Shown: positions 9,005 through 18,296 of the stretch, one piece after another
How the letters are laid out: the number at the start of each line of letters is the position of its first letter
Numbering within the stretch: the stretch's first letter is position 1
Source of the DNA: an uncultured Lachnospiraceae bacterium
Lineage (GTDB): Bacteria > Bacillota > Clostridia > Lachnospirales > Lachnospiraceae
DNA length: 64,000 bases
Reading direction: 5' to 3'
NCBI GenBank assembly: GCA_947589315.1
Contig: CANPZE010000002.1
Span: forward strand, 45,128-109,127
Position numbers and translations under genes: made by a program
Notes under the pieces: generated by a model
What the model was told of the DNA's origin: nothing
Seen by the model: only the letters and a program-made list of their open reading frames with translations
Database searches by the model: none

Positions 9005-9838
9005 TCAGGAAAAGGTCTTCCTGGCATCCTCCGACAATGCTCTGATGTCCTGGATCTCTTTTACAGAAATCCTTGTATATTCTGCCAATTCCTCTCCCGT
9101 GGCTGTCCTTCCCAGCTCCTCTGCCAGATATTTGGCTGCCTCGTGGAGAAGGTTCATTTTGGCAAGGATCGTATCCTCCCAGTCCCTTCCTGCCGTTGCC
9201 TCATCAATCATCTGCTCCATGGCCTGCTTTACTTCTGTCCGGATCACGGAATAAATCTTGTCCATATCAGCCTGCCCGTCTTCTCCCAGGAAGCTCTCCG
9301 GAGATTGTTCCAATACCAGCATCCCATTCATCAGCCCCAGATTCCCTTCTGCAATCAGCTCCTCCTGAGGGACTCCCATGGTTCTTCCCCGTTTCCCGTA
9401 CCGGCCCGCCATCTGAGATACATAGGACAGCTGCCTCTCTGCCAGCGCATTCCGCAGTCCGGTCTCTCCCTTCAGAAAGCGAAGGAACATTTCCTGTTCC
9501 TCCTGGGCCGAACAGGTATCCAGCCTGGCAATCTCCCGGCGGTATGCGTTCAGGTTCCTCTCTGCCTGGGTGGCCCTTTTCCCTCCGGCGCTTTCTGTCT
9601 TTTTAAGGGGCTGCGCAGCTTCCTGTTCCTGGGGCTGGGACTTCTCCCGGATATAGTGATATCCTTCTACCTTGATCCCACTGTCGCCCAGATATTGATA
9701 GACTGCCTGCAGCTGACGGCCATCCAGCTCCATATCGCTTAAATATTGTCCGATCTCTTCCCGGGTCAGTTGACCGCCCTGGGAGAGGGCAATCCTTTTC
9801 ATTTCCTCCATAGATTCTAACAGCTTGCTTTCTTTCAT
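9005..9838 (-). CDS. Truncated sigma-70-like protein
   Basis: A 277-residue protein with sigma-factor pieces. Residues 1-55 resemble region 1.1 (LTREEIGQYLSDMELDGRQLQAVYQYLGDSGIKV). Residues about 93-170 resemble regions 1.2-2.2 (LNAYRREIARL, AEGNLGLMNGM). Residues about 225-277 resemble region 3 (AAKYLAEELGRTATGEELAEYTRISVKEI). The aromatic 2.3/2.4 segment that melts and reads the -10 box is not recognisable, and the protein stops before region 4, so it should not read a normal promoter. The ribosome binding site is AGGAAG. mutY follows 26 bp later. It may bind RNA polymerase as a modulator; that is inference. Confidence 0.75.
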   Translation of the reverse strand: MKESKLLESMEEMKRIALSQGGQLTREEIGQYLSDMELDGRQLQAVYQYLGDSGIKVEGYHYIREKSQPQEQEAAQPLKKTESAGGKRATQAERNLNAYRREIARLDTCSAQEEQEMFLRFLKGETGLRNALAERQLSYVSQMAGRYGKRGRTMGVPQEELIAEGNLGLMNGMLVLEQSPESFLGEDGQADMDKIYSVIRTEVKQAMEQMIDEATAGRDWEDTILAKMNLLHEAAKYLAEELGRTATGEELAEYTRISVKEIQDIRALSEDARKTFS

Positions 9839-9849
9839 ATCTTCCTCAT

Positions 9850-9897
9850 TTCTATTTCTATTTTTATTTTTACTTTTATCTTTACTTCTATTTTTAT
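9850..9897. repeat. Eight tandem hexanucleotides in the leader of the sigma-like gene
   Basis: Eight units of TTYTAY (TTCTAT, TTCTAT, TTTTAT, TTTTAC, TTTTAT, CTTTAC, TTCTAT, TTTTAT), with A at exactly every sixth base from 9854 to 9896. The array ends about 12 bp before the start codon of the sigma-like gene at 9838, so it lies in that gene's 5' leader. Confidence 0.8.
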
Positions 9898-9987
9898 TAT
9901 CACTATAACAAATCCCTCCGGGAATGTCACCTTATTCTTCTTTATATGAAATTTCTATAAAAAAATTGAAATCTGGCTACATTTTGC

Positions 9988-10016
9988 TATACATTTTTCC
10001 AAAAAACTGTTATAAT
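9988..10016 (+). promoter_or_regulatory. Promoter of the secreted repeat protein
   Basis: TATACA (9988-9993), a 17-bp spacer and a perfect TATAAT (10011-10016) with an extended TGT. The surrounding sequence is A/T-rich. The leader would be about 80 nt and ends in an AGGAGG ribosome binding site. Confidence 0.65.
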
Positions 10017-10101
10017 GGACTATGAAAAAAATTGTTCAAAAACGGACAGGATTATTTCTCAGGTCTTGTCTAGCATTTTATTCTAAAAGGAGGATATGAT
10101 A

Positions 10102-11436
10102 ATGAGAAAAAGTTACAAGAAATTTTTATCTCTGTTTATGGCTGCTGCAATGACAGTTAGCCTGGGCAGCGGTATTGGCAATGTAACGCAGCCGAAAGAA
10201 GCAGAGGCTGGTACAGTGTACCATGCAGCTCTTGGTTTCTGCACTTCAAGCTCCTGGATCTTCCGGGAAAGACTGGAGGGTTCTGCAAATAACGATTATA
10301 CTACTAAGGATGCAAGCGGTAATGACATCCATCCCAATGAAGGCGGAAAGGGCTGCAGCGTTTATCATCTGAAGGCTCCTGCACAGACTACACAGTCAGG
10401 AGACAACAAGGTAACCGAAATCAATTATGATTACAGCAAGCATTTGCTGAAAACCGGAGCCACTACTCTAAATGGTAAGGCGTATCTCCCTGGAACCTAT
10501 GATGTGACCATCACCGATACGGATCTGGATTATAACAACAAATCCTATTCCATCAAGATTGAAGGACTGGACAAGATGAACGGAGAAGCTTATCCTCTGC
10601 TGCAGAATGATAAGGCAGATTCCGGCTTTACCCAGTTGTATATCAGCACCGATATCCCGAAGTCTGGTGAAGCAAGCGCCAGCTTTTCAAATATCGAGTT
10701 ATATTTTGACGGACAGCTGGTTCACAAATTCGCCAAGGCTTATCCCAAGTCTGACAATAAAGATTATTGGCAGCTGATGCTGATAAACCAGTATGGTTCC
10801 AAATCTAATGGAGATTCTCCGGAAAAGGATGGCGACAAGTTCTCCTATACAATGCCTAATTCCAGCATGGAGATCAGATTCACTGTATCTGGTGTTGGTT
10901 CCATGGACAGTATCGACCCGACTACAGGCGCTACTACTGGAGCACTTACCTCCGGACCTGCCGCATCAACAACTCCTACCGATGGAGCTACAAATACTAA
11001 TAGGTCTCTGGCAAAGGGCAAGACCTTTACTGCAGGCAACTTTACCTACAAGGTAACTAAGGCAAGCAAGAAGAGCGGCAGCGCTACTGTAGCAGTATCC
11101 GGCGTTAAAAAATCTGCCCAGAAGAAGGCTTCCCTGTCCGTTCCTAAGACAGTAAGCAAGAAGAAGTTTAAGTATAAGGTCACCGCTGTAAACGGCAACG
11201 CTTTTGCAAAGTGCAAGAAGCTAAAGAGCGTTACCCTGGGAGCTAACGTAAAGACTCTGAATAAGAATGCTTTCGCAAAATGCTCCAAGCTGTCCAAACT
11301 GAAACTGAACGCTAAACTGACGAAGGTTGCTAAGGGCGCGTTCAAGGGCTGCAAGAAGAAGATTGTTGTGTCCGGTAAAGGCAAAGCAGCCAATGTAAAG
11401 AAGATCAAGAAAAGTGGATATAAGAAAGTAAAATAA
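10102..11436 (+). CDS. Secreted protein with BspA-like leucine-rich repeats
   Basis: A 444-residue exported protein. Residues 1-36 form a signal peptide (MRKSYKKFLSLFMAAAMTVSLG, AEAG cleavage region). Residues 37-280 are an unrecognised, probably beta-rich domain (YHAALGFCTSSSWIF). A Thr/Ala/Ser-rich linker (about 280-310) follows. The C-terminus (about 310-444) holds BspA-type LRR_5 units, with NAFAKCKKLKSVTLG and NAFAKCSKLSKLKLN, and is extremely lysine-rich, which would favour binding to anionic cell wall polymers. No LPXTG motif is present. The second of two ATGs is chosen because AGGAGG is 8 nt upstream. Its own promoter and terminator make it monocistronic. Function unknown. Confidence 0.8.
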   Translation: MRKSYKKFLSLFMAAAMTVSLGSGIGNVTQPKEAEAGTVYHAALGFCTSSSWIFRERLEGSANNDYTTKDASGNDIHPNEGGKGCSVYHLKAPAQTTQSGDNKVTEINYDYSKHLLKTGATTLNGKAYLPGTYDVTITDTDLDYNNKSYSIKIEGLDKMNGEAYPLLQNDKADSGFTQLYISTDIPKSGEASASFSNIELYFDGQLVHKFAKAYPKSDNKDYWQLMLINQYGSKSNGDSPEKDGDKFSYTMPNSSMEIRFTVSGVGSMDSIDPTTGATTGALTSGPAASTTPTDGATNTNRSLAKGKTFTAGNFTYKVTKASKKSGSATVAVSGVKKSAQKKASLSVPKTVSKKKFKYKVTAVNGNAFAKCKKLKSVTLGANVKTLNKNAFAKCSKLSKLKLNAKLTKVAKGAFKGCKKKIVVSGKGKAANVKKIKKSGYKKVK

Positions 11437-11481
11437 TACTTTAACTATATCTACTGAATGTTTTTGAACAATTGATAACCG

Positions 11482-11522
11482 AAAGAAGCAGATGGATGTA
11501 AGATTCATCTGCTTCTTTTTTA
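11482..11522 (+). terminator. Terminator of the secreted repeat protein
   Basis: AAAGAAGCAGATG pairs perfectly with CATCTGCTTCTTT across an 11-nt loop, followed by T residues. It starts about 45 bp after the stop. Confidence 0.85.
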
Positions 11523-11727
11523 GGAAACGGCAGTGTTGCCCAGGGGCAGCCATATGCCGCCAAGCCAAAAAGAAAACTGCCTCCTCTCAGAGACAGCCTT
11601 CTTATATATAATAGAGAAAAGAGTAAGCAAATTAGCTTTTCAAAATTCTATACATAGTATAGACTCTTCCAACATTTTTGTCAACTTTTTTGTGCATTTT
11701 GTCTATTTTTAGTAAGATCCCTTCCTT

Positions 11728-12246
11728 TTAGCAGGTCTCTGGCTCCGGATATTCTACTCCAAAGGTATCCACGGTCACTTTTACCATCTGCTGGGGCGCC
11801 AGAGGCGCATCGGCATAGTCCGTATCAACGGCGGCAATCTTATCTACCACCTCCATCCCCTCTATCACCTTTCCAAACGCAGCGTAGGCGCCGTTCAGAT
11901 GGGGCGCATCCTTATGCATGATAAAAAATTGGGAGCCTGCGGAGTCAGGCATCATGGAGCGGGCCATGGAAAGGACGCCTGGCGTATGGTTCAGATCATT
12001 CTCAAAACCATTCTGGGCAAATTCCCCGCGAATCGAATAACCAGGGCCGCCGGTACCTATCCCGTCCGGGTCGCCACCCTGGATCATAAAACCGTTGATG
12101 ACACGGTGAAAGATCAATCCGTCATAAAACCCTTTATTGATCAAGGATATAAAGTTATTCACTGTGTTAGGCGCAATCTCCGGATAAAGCTCCGCCCGGA
12201 TCACTCCCTGATTCGTCTCAAAAGTAACAATTGGATTCTGTCCCAT
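11728..12246 (-). CDS. Cyclophilin-type peptidyl-prolyl cis-trans isomerase
   Basis: Catalyses proline isomerisation in protein folding. The 172-residue protein shows the cyclophilin core: FHRVINGFMIQGGDPDGIGTGGPGY, GVLSMARSMMPDSAGSQFFIMHKDAPHLNGAYAAFGKV in outline. The active-site Arg and Phe and the GSQFFI strand are intact; the tryptophan of the eukaryotic cyclosporin site is replaced, as in many bacterial forms. There is no signal peptide, so it is probably cytoplasmic. It begins 44 bp after the lipoprotein gene ends, so it may be co-transcribed with it. Confidence 0.93.
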   Translation of the reverse strand: MGQNPIVTFETNQGVIRAELYPEIAPNTVNNFISLINKGFYDGLIFHRVINGFMIQGGDPDGIGTGGPGYSIRGEFAQNGFENDLNHTPGVLSMARSMMPDSAGSQFFIMHKDAPHLNGAYAAFGKVIEGMEVVDKIAAVDTDYADAPLAPQQMVKVTVDTFGVEYPEPETC

Positions 12247-12290
12247 AATTCATTTACTTCCTCTCTTTTTTCTTTCCATCATACGGTATT

Positions 12291-13823
12291 TTATGGAAAA
12301 AGTAAAGGCTTTACCCGTTCCGCTTCCTGCCAGAAGGAATAATGTTCGGTCATATTCTCTGGAAGGCTTGTGGCATTTACCCGCTTTGTGTGAAAGAGCA
12401 TCTCCTGCCTCCTGGCGATTTTCCAGGAAGCAGGATCCTGCTTCAGCCGCTTAAGCAGATAACTCTCCTGCCTGGAGTCCGTTTCGCCCAGCCATATGAT
12501 ATCCAGTTTGTCCGATTCCATAGACAGGATCTGCTCCTCCAGCTTCCATTCCCTGCTCTCCAGTAAGATCTCTTTCGTCTCCGGCTTTCCTTTCCAATAA
12601 TATCCGTTCCGGTGAAGAAGGTATCCCTCCTCTTTTATTTCCTTCAGATAATAGGCTCCGCTTCCTCGCCCGCTGACCCATGCCTCCTGCAGGATCGGAG
12701 CGATATCCCCCTGAAGGAATCCATATTTTCCATTCTCTGGCTGATATAGCCCAGGATCTCCAAAGCTTTCCATAGGCACCAAAAGAATATCGCATAGTTT
12801 TTCCAGATCTCCCTTCTGGTTTCTTTCTGCCTGAATGGAAATGGTATGATCGTCTACCACAGAGATCCCCTCAATTGAGGTGACCGATCTGTCTTTCCGG
12901 CCATTGCCTTTCTCCTCCATCCATTGCCCCAGGGCAATCCGCTGTGCCAGATCGTCATAGCTGTTTCCTGTTACCTGAGCCAGTTTCCGATAGTTCCAGC
13001 TATATTGCTGCTGGATGTCCTTCAGCACCTGCTTTTTCGACCGCGTCCCCACCTTATAGTCCGGTTTCAGGCTATAGAAATAGGCAAAAAGCTGAACCGG
13101 CTTCCGGTACCGCTTAGTGAAATAGCGATAGCTTTTATCCTGGTATAAGCTTTCTACCCACTCCAATTCCTGTTCCAGCACCGGCTCTACAATCTCCTGG
13201 CGCAGCCGGCTCTTCAGGCTTTTACTGGGAGAAGCAAGAAAGGCCCGAAGCTGCTTTTTCCGTTCCGCCACCTTCCTGGTCCCATAGAGATATTCCTCCA
13301 GCCCCGCCACCGGCACCTGGTTCGTCTTATCGCTTCCCCGGTATCCGGGATCGAACCGGAGATAATAATTAAACAAAAGATCTTTGGCGTTCAGCTCTTC
13401 CTTTTCTCCATAATACAAGCCCTTTCTCAGGGCAATGGTATAAGTAGCTTTCCCTTTCTCCCTTTTTACAGTAATGTCAGCGATGCCAGGAGTGCTGTAC
13501 ATTTTCCCCTTCCACTCCGTCACCGGTTCTGACACCCCCTGGAGCAGCGGTTCCCCTGACCGGTCTCTGGCCAGCAGAGGGGAATATAGCAATTCCATCA
13601 GAATCCTGTCTTTTTCCTCTTCGCAGGAAAAGGGAGAGAGCTCCTTCCCCACTTCTCCCAGATATATTTTTAATACCTCTTCTCCTGTTACTGCCTCCCC
13701 TCCCCCTTCCGCACTCTGGCGGGCCACAGAGGTCCCGGCGGCTTTCTCCTTTAGAGAATCTCCCTGGCCGCAGGCTGTAAATGCCAGCGCCAGGGCCAAA
13801 ACCAGCAAATATATCCGTCTCAT
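12291..13823 (-). CDS. Solute-binding lipoprotein, peptide/oligopeptide type
   Basis: A 510-residue lipoprotein starting MRRIYLLVLALALAFTAC, with lipobox Cys at about residue 18. It resembles family 5 extracellular solute-binding proteins (LKIYLGEVGKELSPFSCEEEKDRILMELLYSPLLARD, and later ALRKGLYYGEKEELNAKDLLFNYYLRF). Such proteins usually feed dipeptide or oligopeptide ABC transporters, yet no permease or ATPase of that kind lies nearby. The long upstream extension of the frame is ignored because GGGAGGAGAAGGGA precedes this ATG. It is divergent from the SpoIIM-like gene, with about 250 bp between them. Ligand unknown. Confidence 0.7.
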   Translation of the reverse strand: MRRIYLLVLALALAFTACGQGDSLKEKAAGTSVARQSAEGGGEAVTGEEVLKIYLGEVGKELSPFSCEEEKDRILMELLYSPLLARDRSGEPLLQGVSEPVTEWKGKMYSTPGIADITVKREKGKATYTIALRKGLYYGEKEELNAKDLLFNYYLRFDPGYRGSDKTNQVPVAGLEEYLYGTRKVAERKKQLRAFLASPSKSLKSRLRQEIVEPVLEQELEWVESLYQDKSYRYFTKRYRKPVQLFAYFYSLKPDYKVGTRSKKQVLKDIQQQYSWNYRKLAQVTGNSYDDLAQRIALGQWMEEKGNGRKDRSVTSIEGISVVDDHTISIQAERNQKGDLEKLCDILLVPMESFGDPGLYQPENGKYGFLQGDIAPILQEAWVSGRGSGAYYLKEIKEEGYLLHRNGYYWKGKPETKEILLESREWKLEEQILSMESDKLDIIWLGETDSRQESYLLKRLKQDPASWKIARRQEMLFHTKRVNATSLPENMTEHYSFWQEAERVKPLLFP

Positions 13824-14071
13824 TCCCTTCTCCTCCCGGTCCATATACTTTGTTATAAGTGTATGATAAAAAAGGGAAAGAAGAATCGCAATAAAAAGCC
13901 GCCGACAAATTCCTTTCTTTTTCGATGAAATATTACCCTTCTGCGAGTTTGGAGAAAAGAGAACGGAGTCTGGGGAAATCTGTGAAAAAGCCAAAAAGAC
14001 GGGGAATATTTGTCCCAGTACCGCCATAGAATAAAAAGAACCTAATATAGATTGGATACCTGATACCATTT

Positions 14072-14755
14072 ATGAAACCCATTACGGCTACTTTACGGAA
14101 ACGGAAGTTTTCCCTGCGAAGACTTCCCTCTATCTTTTACGGAACCTTGCTTTTATTTCTTCTTGGGACAGCCCTTGGATGCCTTCTGGCCCATCTGCTC
14201 AAGGATTCCCTCTATGCTCCCATTCTGTCCCTGTACCAGACATTGAAAGAACAGCTAAGCACGGCGGAGACAGACCATTATGCTATCTTTCTTCTGTCCG
14301 TGAAAGGGCAGCTCAAGCTCTTTCTCCTTCTGTGGTTCTTTTCTGTCACTAATGTATGGCGGTACTATTTCTGGAGCTTTTGTGTATATTCCGGCTTCTG
14401 CAACGGCCTCCTCCTGGCCTTTTGCGTCCTCCTAAGCGGAGCTGCCGGATGCTGGGACTTCATTTGCTTCCAGCTGCCACAGGCTCTTCTGTTCATTCCT
14501 GCCTATTGCCTGGCCATTTACCATTGCAACACCTTGCACAGGCAGCTTTCGGGCAATTGGGATCCTCCCTCCGGGGAGCCCTCAGGAAACGACAGAGCGG
14601 CAAGATACGCCAAGCTGGGAAAAAGCATAGGAAAAAAGCAGCTGGCCTTCCGCCAACTGCCCCTCTTCCTTCTGGACGGGTGTCTCCTTCTGGCCGGCTG
14701 CCTGCTGGAAGGATATTGTAATCTCCCCCTCCTCCGTCTCCTTCTGACCCATTAA
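14072..14755 (+). CDS. SpoIIM-like membrane protein
   Basis: A 227-residue protein with about five hydrophobic helices, starting with a basic cytoplasmic tail (MKPITATLRKRKFSLRR). Arrangement and length resemble stage II sporulation protein M, which helps drive forespore engulfment with SpoIID and SpoIIP; a large loop before SVKGQLKLFLLLWFFSVT fits the family. The match is by overall pattern rather than by a decisive motif, so another multi-pass protein of the same superfamily is possible. The ribosome binding site is weak. It converges on coaE with only 7 bp between stop codons and no obvious terminator. Confidence 0.5.
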   Translation: MKPITATLRKRKFSLRRLPSIFYGTLLLFLLGTALGCLLAHLLKDSLYAPILSLYQTLKEQLSTAETDHYAIFLLSVKGQLKLFLLLWFFSVTNVWRYYFWSFCVYSGFCNGLLLAFCVLLSGAAGCWDFICFQLPQALLFIPAYCLAIYHCNTLHRQLSGNWDPPSGEPSGNDRAARYAKLGKSIGKKQLAFRQLPLFLLDGCLLLAGCLLEGYCNLPLLRLLLTH

Positions 14756-14762
14756 AGCTATG

Positions 14763-15344
14763 CTATGCCAGAAGGGAACGGATCTTTCCTGACAAAGCCT
14801 GAGGTGTGCTGTCATTCTCCAGCACTTTATCACAACGGCGCAGAAATTCCTGTTCCTCCAACTGCCCTGCCATGATCGCCTGGCTCTTTTCCGGGGAATA
14901 TCCCCGGCTTTCCTGCAAGCGTTTTTGCCGCAGGGACGCCGGTACCCGGACATACCATATCTCATCGCACAGGGCATCGCAGCCGCTCTCAAAAAGGATA
15001 GCCGTCTCAAGGACCAGAAGCCCCTCCTCGTTTTTCCTTCTGCTGATCTCCTGCGCCATGTATGCCTTGACTACAGGATGGATGATCTCATTCACTGCCC
15101 GGCGGGCGGCGGCATCCTGAAAAATGATCCCGGCCAGCCGATTTCTGTCCAACGTGCCATCCGGCAGGACAAGCTCTTCCCCAAACCTTCGTACGATCCG
15201 TTCAAAGCTGTCTGTCCCCGGCTCCATGGCCGCCCGTCCCAATTCATCTGCAATGAGAAGAACAGCTCCAAGCTCCTCTTCCATCTTTTGGGCCACTAAG
15301 GATTTGCCGCTTCCCACGCCTCCGGTCAATCCTATGACTTTCAT
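14763..15344 (-). CDS. coaE: Dephospho-CoA kinase
   Basis: Last step of coenzyme A synthesis: phosphorylates the ribose 3'-OH of dephospho-CoA. The 193-residue protein begins MKVIGLTGGVGSGKS, a perfect P-loop, followed by the D in LIADELGR and the HPVVK region that binds substrate; VPASLRQKRLQESRGYS matches the family lid. It is 45 bp downstream of polA in the same orientation, a common pairing in Firmicutes. Confidence 0.95.
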   Translation of the reverse strand: MKVIGLTGGVGSGKSLVAQKMEEELGAVLLIADELGRAAMEPGTDSFERIVRRFGEELVLPDGTLDRNRLAGIIFQDAAARRAVNEIIHPVVKAYMAQEISRRKNEEGLLVLETAILFESGCDALCDEIWYVRVPASLRQKRLQESRGYSPEKSQAIMAGQLEEQEFLRRCDKVLENDSTPQALSGKIRSLLA

Positions 15345-15389
15345 GCCCTTCCTCCTTCCGGATGCCCCTGAGCTGCCAGCGATGATCTC

Positions 15390-18266
15390 TCAGTGGGCTT
15401 CGTACCAATTCCTTCCTTCTTCCACCTCTACCAGCAGAGGCACCCTCAGCTGGGCCGCCTGCTCCATTTCTTCCAGCAGCAGCTTCCCCACCGGAATGAT
15501 CTCCTCCTCCGGCGTCTCCAGCAGAAGCTCATCATGGATCTGAAGCACTACCCTTGCCTTCCTGCCTTCCTCCAGCAGCCGCAGGGATACGCGTATCATA
15601 GCGATTTTAATAATATCTGCCGCAGTGCCCTGGATCGGGGAATTCATGGCGATCCTTTCTCCAAAGGAACGCTGCATGTAGTTGCCGGAGCTCAATTCCG
15701 GCACAGGCCGTTTCCTGCCAAAAAACGTCCTTGCGCTCCCCTCTTCCCTGGCTGTCTTTACGAGACTGTCCAAATACTCCTTGACAGCAGGGTAGGTGGC
15801 AAAATACTGATTGATATAGCCCTCTGCCTCCTTGCGGGATATATTCAGGTCCTGCCCCAGCCCAAAGGAGCTGATCCCATATACAATGCCAAAATTGACT
15901 GCCTTGGCATTCCTTCTCTGCAGCTCCGTTACTTTCTCATAAGGCGTATGGAATACCCTGGATGCCGTACTGCGGTGGATATCCTGATTCTCCCGATAGG
16001 CCTGGATCAATTCTTCGTCCCCAGATAAATGAGCCAGTACGCGGAGTTCAATCTGAGAATAATCGGCATCCAGGAACACACAGCCCTCCCTGGGCTGAAA
16101 TACCTTCCTCAGCTGCCGTCCCAGTTCCATCCGGATAGGGATATTCTGCAGATTGGGTTCTGTGCTGCTGATCCTCCCTGTAGCAGTGATGGTCTGGTTA
16201 AACTTCCCGTGGATGCGATGGTCCCCCTCAATGTAGACTGGAAGCCCGTCTGCATAGGTGGATTTCAGCTTGGATACCTGACGGTAATCCAGGATCTTTG
16301 GCACGATAGGATGCTCGGTCCGAAGTTTGTCCAGGATATCTGCCGATGTAGAATATCCCGTCTTCGTTTTCTTGGCAAAGGGCAGCTTCAGCTTCTCAAA
16401 TAGGATCACGCCCAGCTGTTTGGGAGAATTAATGTTAAATTCTTCTCCCGCCAGGTCATAGATCTCCTTTTCCAGTGTCTGCACCCGCTCCTCCAGCAGT
16501 GCGGACATGGCGACCAGCTCCTCTCTGTCCGCCTGTACTCCCAGCCGCTCCATTTGATAGAGAAAATATGCGGTAGGCATCTCAATCTCCCGGTACAATG
16601 GCAGCATTCCCTCCTGCTCCAATTTCCGGGACATAACCTCGCAGGCCTGGCATGGCACATAAGCCAGGCTTGCCAGATAGCTGAGAAGCTTTTGTTCCCA
16701 CTCCTTCTCCCCTTCCTGCCGCCGGGCCATGATCTCATGAATCTCCGTCTTCCCAAAAAGCTCGCTGTAAGAGGGAATGGTCCATTCCAGGTAATCCCTG
16801 GCGATATCATCGACATAATACGTATCCTTCAGCGGATTCAGCAGATAGGCGGCTATTTGCATGTCCCAGATTTTGGACATCCAGGCCTCCAGGTCCTTTC
16901 TATTGCCATCCGGGAAAAGTCTCTGTCCCGCTGGTTCTATATCCGGCCTTAACTCCTGTATGGGCGTGGTCAGATGAAGAATATTCTTCAGGTCAATGAG
17001 AGCCAGCTTCTCCACGCAGCCTCCCAATTCCCTTACCTGCCCTAAAAGATAATCTCCCGTCAGATCCTCTCCGGTAAACATGCAGACTGTCACGGCCTTT
17101 TCTTCTTGCTGATAGGAGAGGCTGATCCCATAAAAAAGATACTCTCTCCCCTCCCCGGCATCCTCCTCTGCCAATCCGGGATTCTCGTTATCCTCGTCAA
17201 AGACAAGGCACATCTGCCCTCCCGACTTCTTTTGGGATTTCTTGCGCCGGGCCCCGGAACTGCTCCACAGATCTCCCAGAAAGCCCACTCCCAGTACGGC
17301 AGGTGTGTTCTTCCTGAGCCGGGCAAAAAAGTCGTCTGCCTCCTTTTTCTCCCGTATCTCCCTCTCTTCCATTGCCGGCAGCGAGGAGCTGCGTTCTCCC
17401 TCTTCAAACCGCTTCAGCAAGGATTTAAATTCCAGACGTTTCATCCACAGAAAGGCCTCCTGGTTAAACAGGTTCCCCAGCCTGGCCTCCTCCAGGGAAT
17501 ACTCCAGCTCACAGTCTGTCTTGATGGAAGCCAGCTTTTTGCTGAGAAATGCCAATTCCTTATTTGCCGCCAGAAGGTCATGCGTCCGTTTGGGTGTAAT
17601 CTCGTCCAGATGCTCATATGCCTCTTCCACACTGGGGAAGGCAGTGAGGATCTTAACGGCGGTCTTCTCTCCCACTCCCGGCACACCGGGAATATTGTCG
17701 GAGCTGTCCCCCATCAGCCCTTTCAGATCAACAATCTGGGACGGCGTGAGCCCATACCGGTCTATGACATCCTGCGTATGGTAATTCTCTATCTCCGTGC
17801 CTCCCCGTTTCGTCTTAGGGATCCGGATCATAATATGCTCTGTGGCCAATTGGAGCAGATCCCGGTCTCCTGATACCAGAGAGACCTCCAGTCCCTGAGC
17901 CTCAGCCTGCCGGGCCAGGGTTCCCAGGATATCATCTGCCTCCAGTCCCCCCTGCATGACCATCCGGACTCCCATCGCCTCCAGCACCTGCTGGATCACA
18001 GGAACCTGCTGCCGCAATTCCTCCGGCATAGCCTTCCTGGTCCCTTTATATTCCTGATACAGCTCATGCCGGAACGTAGGCTGGTGCACGTCAAAAGCCA
18101 CCGTCAAATAATCCGGCTTTTCTTCATCCAGGATTTTTAACATAATATTCAAAAAGCCATACACTCCATTGGTATGAAGCCCTTCTGAATTGGTCAGGTC
18201 AGGCACCCCATAGAATGCCCGGTTCAATATGCTATGCCCATCGATTAATACCAGTTTTCCCTTCAT
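15390..18266 (-). CDS. polA: DNA polymerase I
   Basis: Repair and Okazaki-fragment-processing polymerase, 958 residues. Residues 1-290: 5'-3' exonuclease with LVLIDGHSILNRAFYG, GLEADDILGTLA, SGDRDLLQLA and the helix-hairpin-helix GVPGVGEKTA. Residues about 300-560: proofreading-like domain without the usual catalytic acids, as in Bacillus Pol I. Residues about 560-958: polymerase with motif A DYSQIELRVLAHLSGD, motif B RRNAKAVNFGIVYGISSFG and motif C QIHDELLLE. The ATG giving MKGKL is chosen because GGAGG precedes it by 5 nt. coaE follows; the small zinc-finger protein gene precedes it by 30 bp. Confidence 0.97.
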   Translation of the reverse strand: MKGKLVLIDGHSILNRAFYGVPDLTNSEGLHTNGVYGFLNIMLKILDEEKPDYLTVAFDVHQPTFRHELYQEYKGTRKAMPEELRQQVPVIQQVLEAMGVRMVMQGGLEADDILGTLARQAEAQGLEVSLVSGDRDLLQLATEHIMIRIPKTKRGGTEIENYHTQDVIDRYGLTPSQIVDLKGLMGDSSDNIPGVPGVGEKTAVKILTAFPSVEEAYEHLDEITPKRTHDLLAANKELAFLSKKLASIKTDCELEYSLEEARLGNLFNQEAFLWMKRLEFKSLLKRFEEGERSSSLPAMEEREIREKKEADDFFARLRKNTPAVLGVGFLGDLWSSSGARRKKSQKKSGGQMCLVFDEDNENPGLAEEDAGEGREYLFYGISLSYQQEEKAVTVCMFTGEDLTGDYLLGQVRELGGCVEKLALIDLKNILHLTTPIQELRPDIEPAGQRLFPDGNRKDLEAWMSKIWDMQIAAYLLNPLKDTYYVDDIARDYLEWTIPSYSELFGKTEIHEIMARRQEGEKEWEQKLLSYLASLAYVPCQACEVMSRKLEQEGMLPLYREIEMPTAYFLYQMERLGVQADREELVAMSALLEERVQTLEKEIYDLAGEEFNINSPKQLGVILFEKLKLPFAKKTKTGYSTSADILDKLRTEHPIVPKILDYRQVSKLKSTYADGLPVYIEGDHRIHGKFNQTITATGRISSTEPNLQNIPIRMELGRQLRKVFQPREGCVFLDADYSQIELRVLAHLSGDEELIQAYRENQDIHRSTASRVFHTPYEKVTELQRRNAKAVNFGIVYGISSFGLGQDLNISRKEAEGYINQYFATYPAVKEYLDSLVKTAREEGSARTFFGRKRPVPELSSGNYMQRSFGERIAMNSPIQGTAADIIKIAMIRVSLRLLEEGRKARVVLQIHDELLLETPEEEIIPVGKLLLEEMEQAAQLRVPLLVEVEEGRNWYEAH

Positions 18267-18296
18267 ATCATCCTCCATCCATTTCCTCTGCCTTTA

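Noticed and set aside
11571..11640. Short inverted repeat CTGCCTCCTCTCAGAGACAG near the cyclophilin gene end
   Set aside because: The stem is too short and imperfect and no T tract follows on the minus strand.
13824..14071. Sporulation-sigma promoters before the SpoIIM-like gene
   Set aside because: The A/T-rich region has no convincing sigma-E or sigma-G -10/-35 pair by eye.
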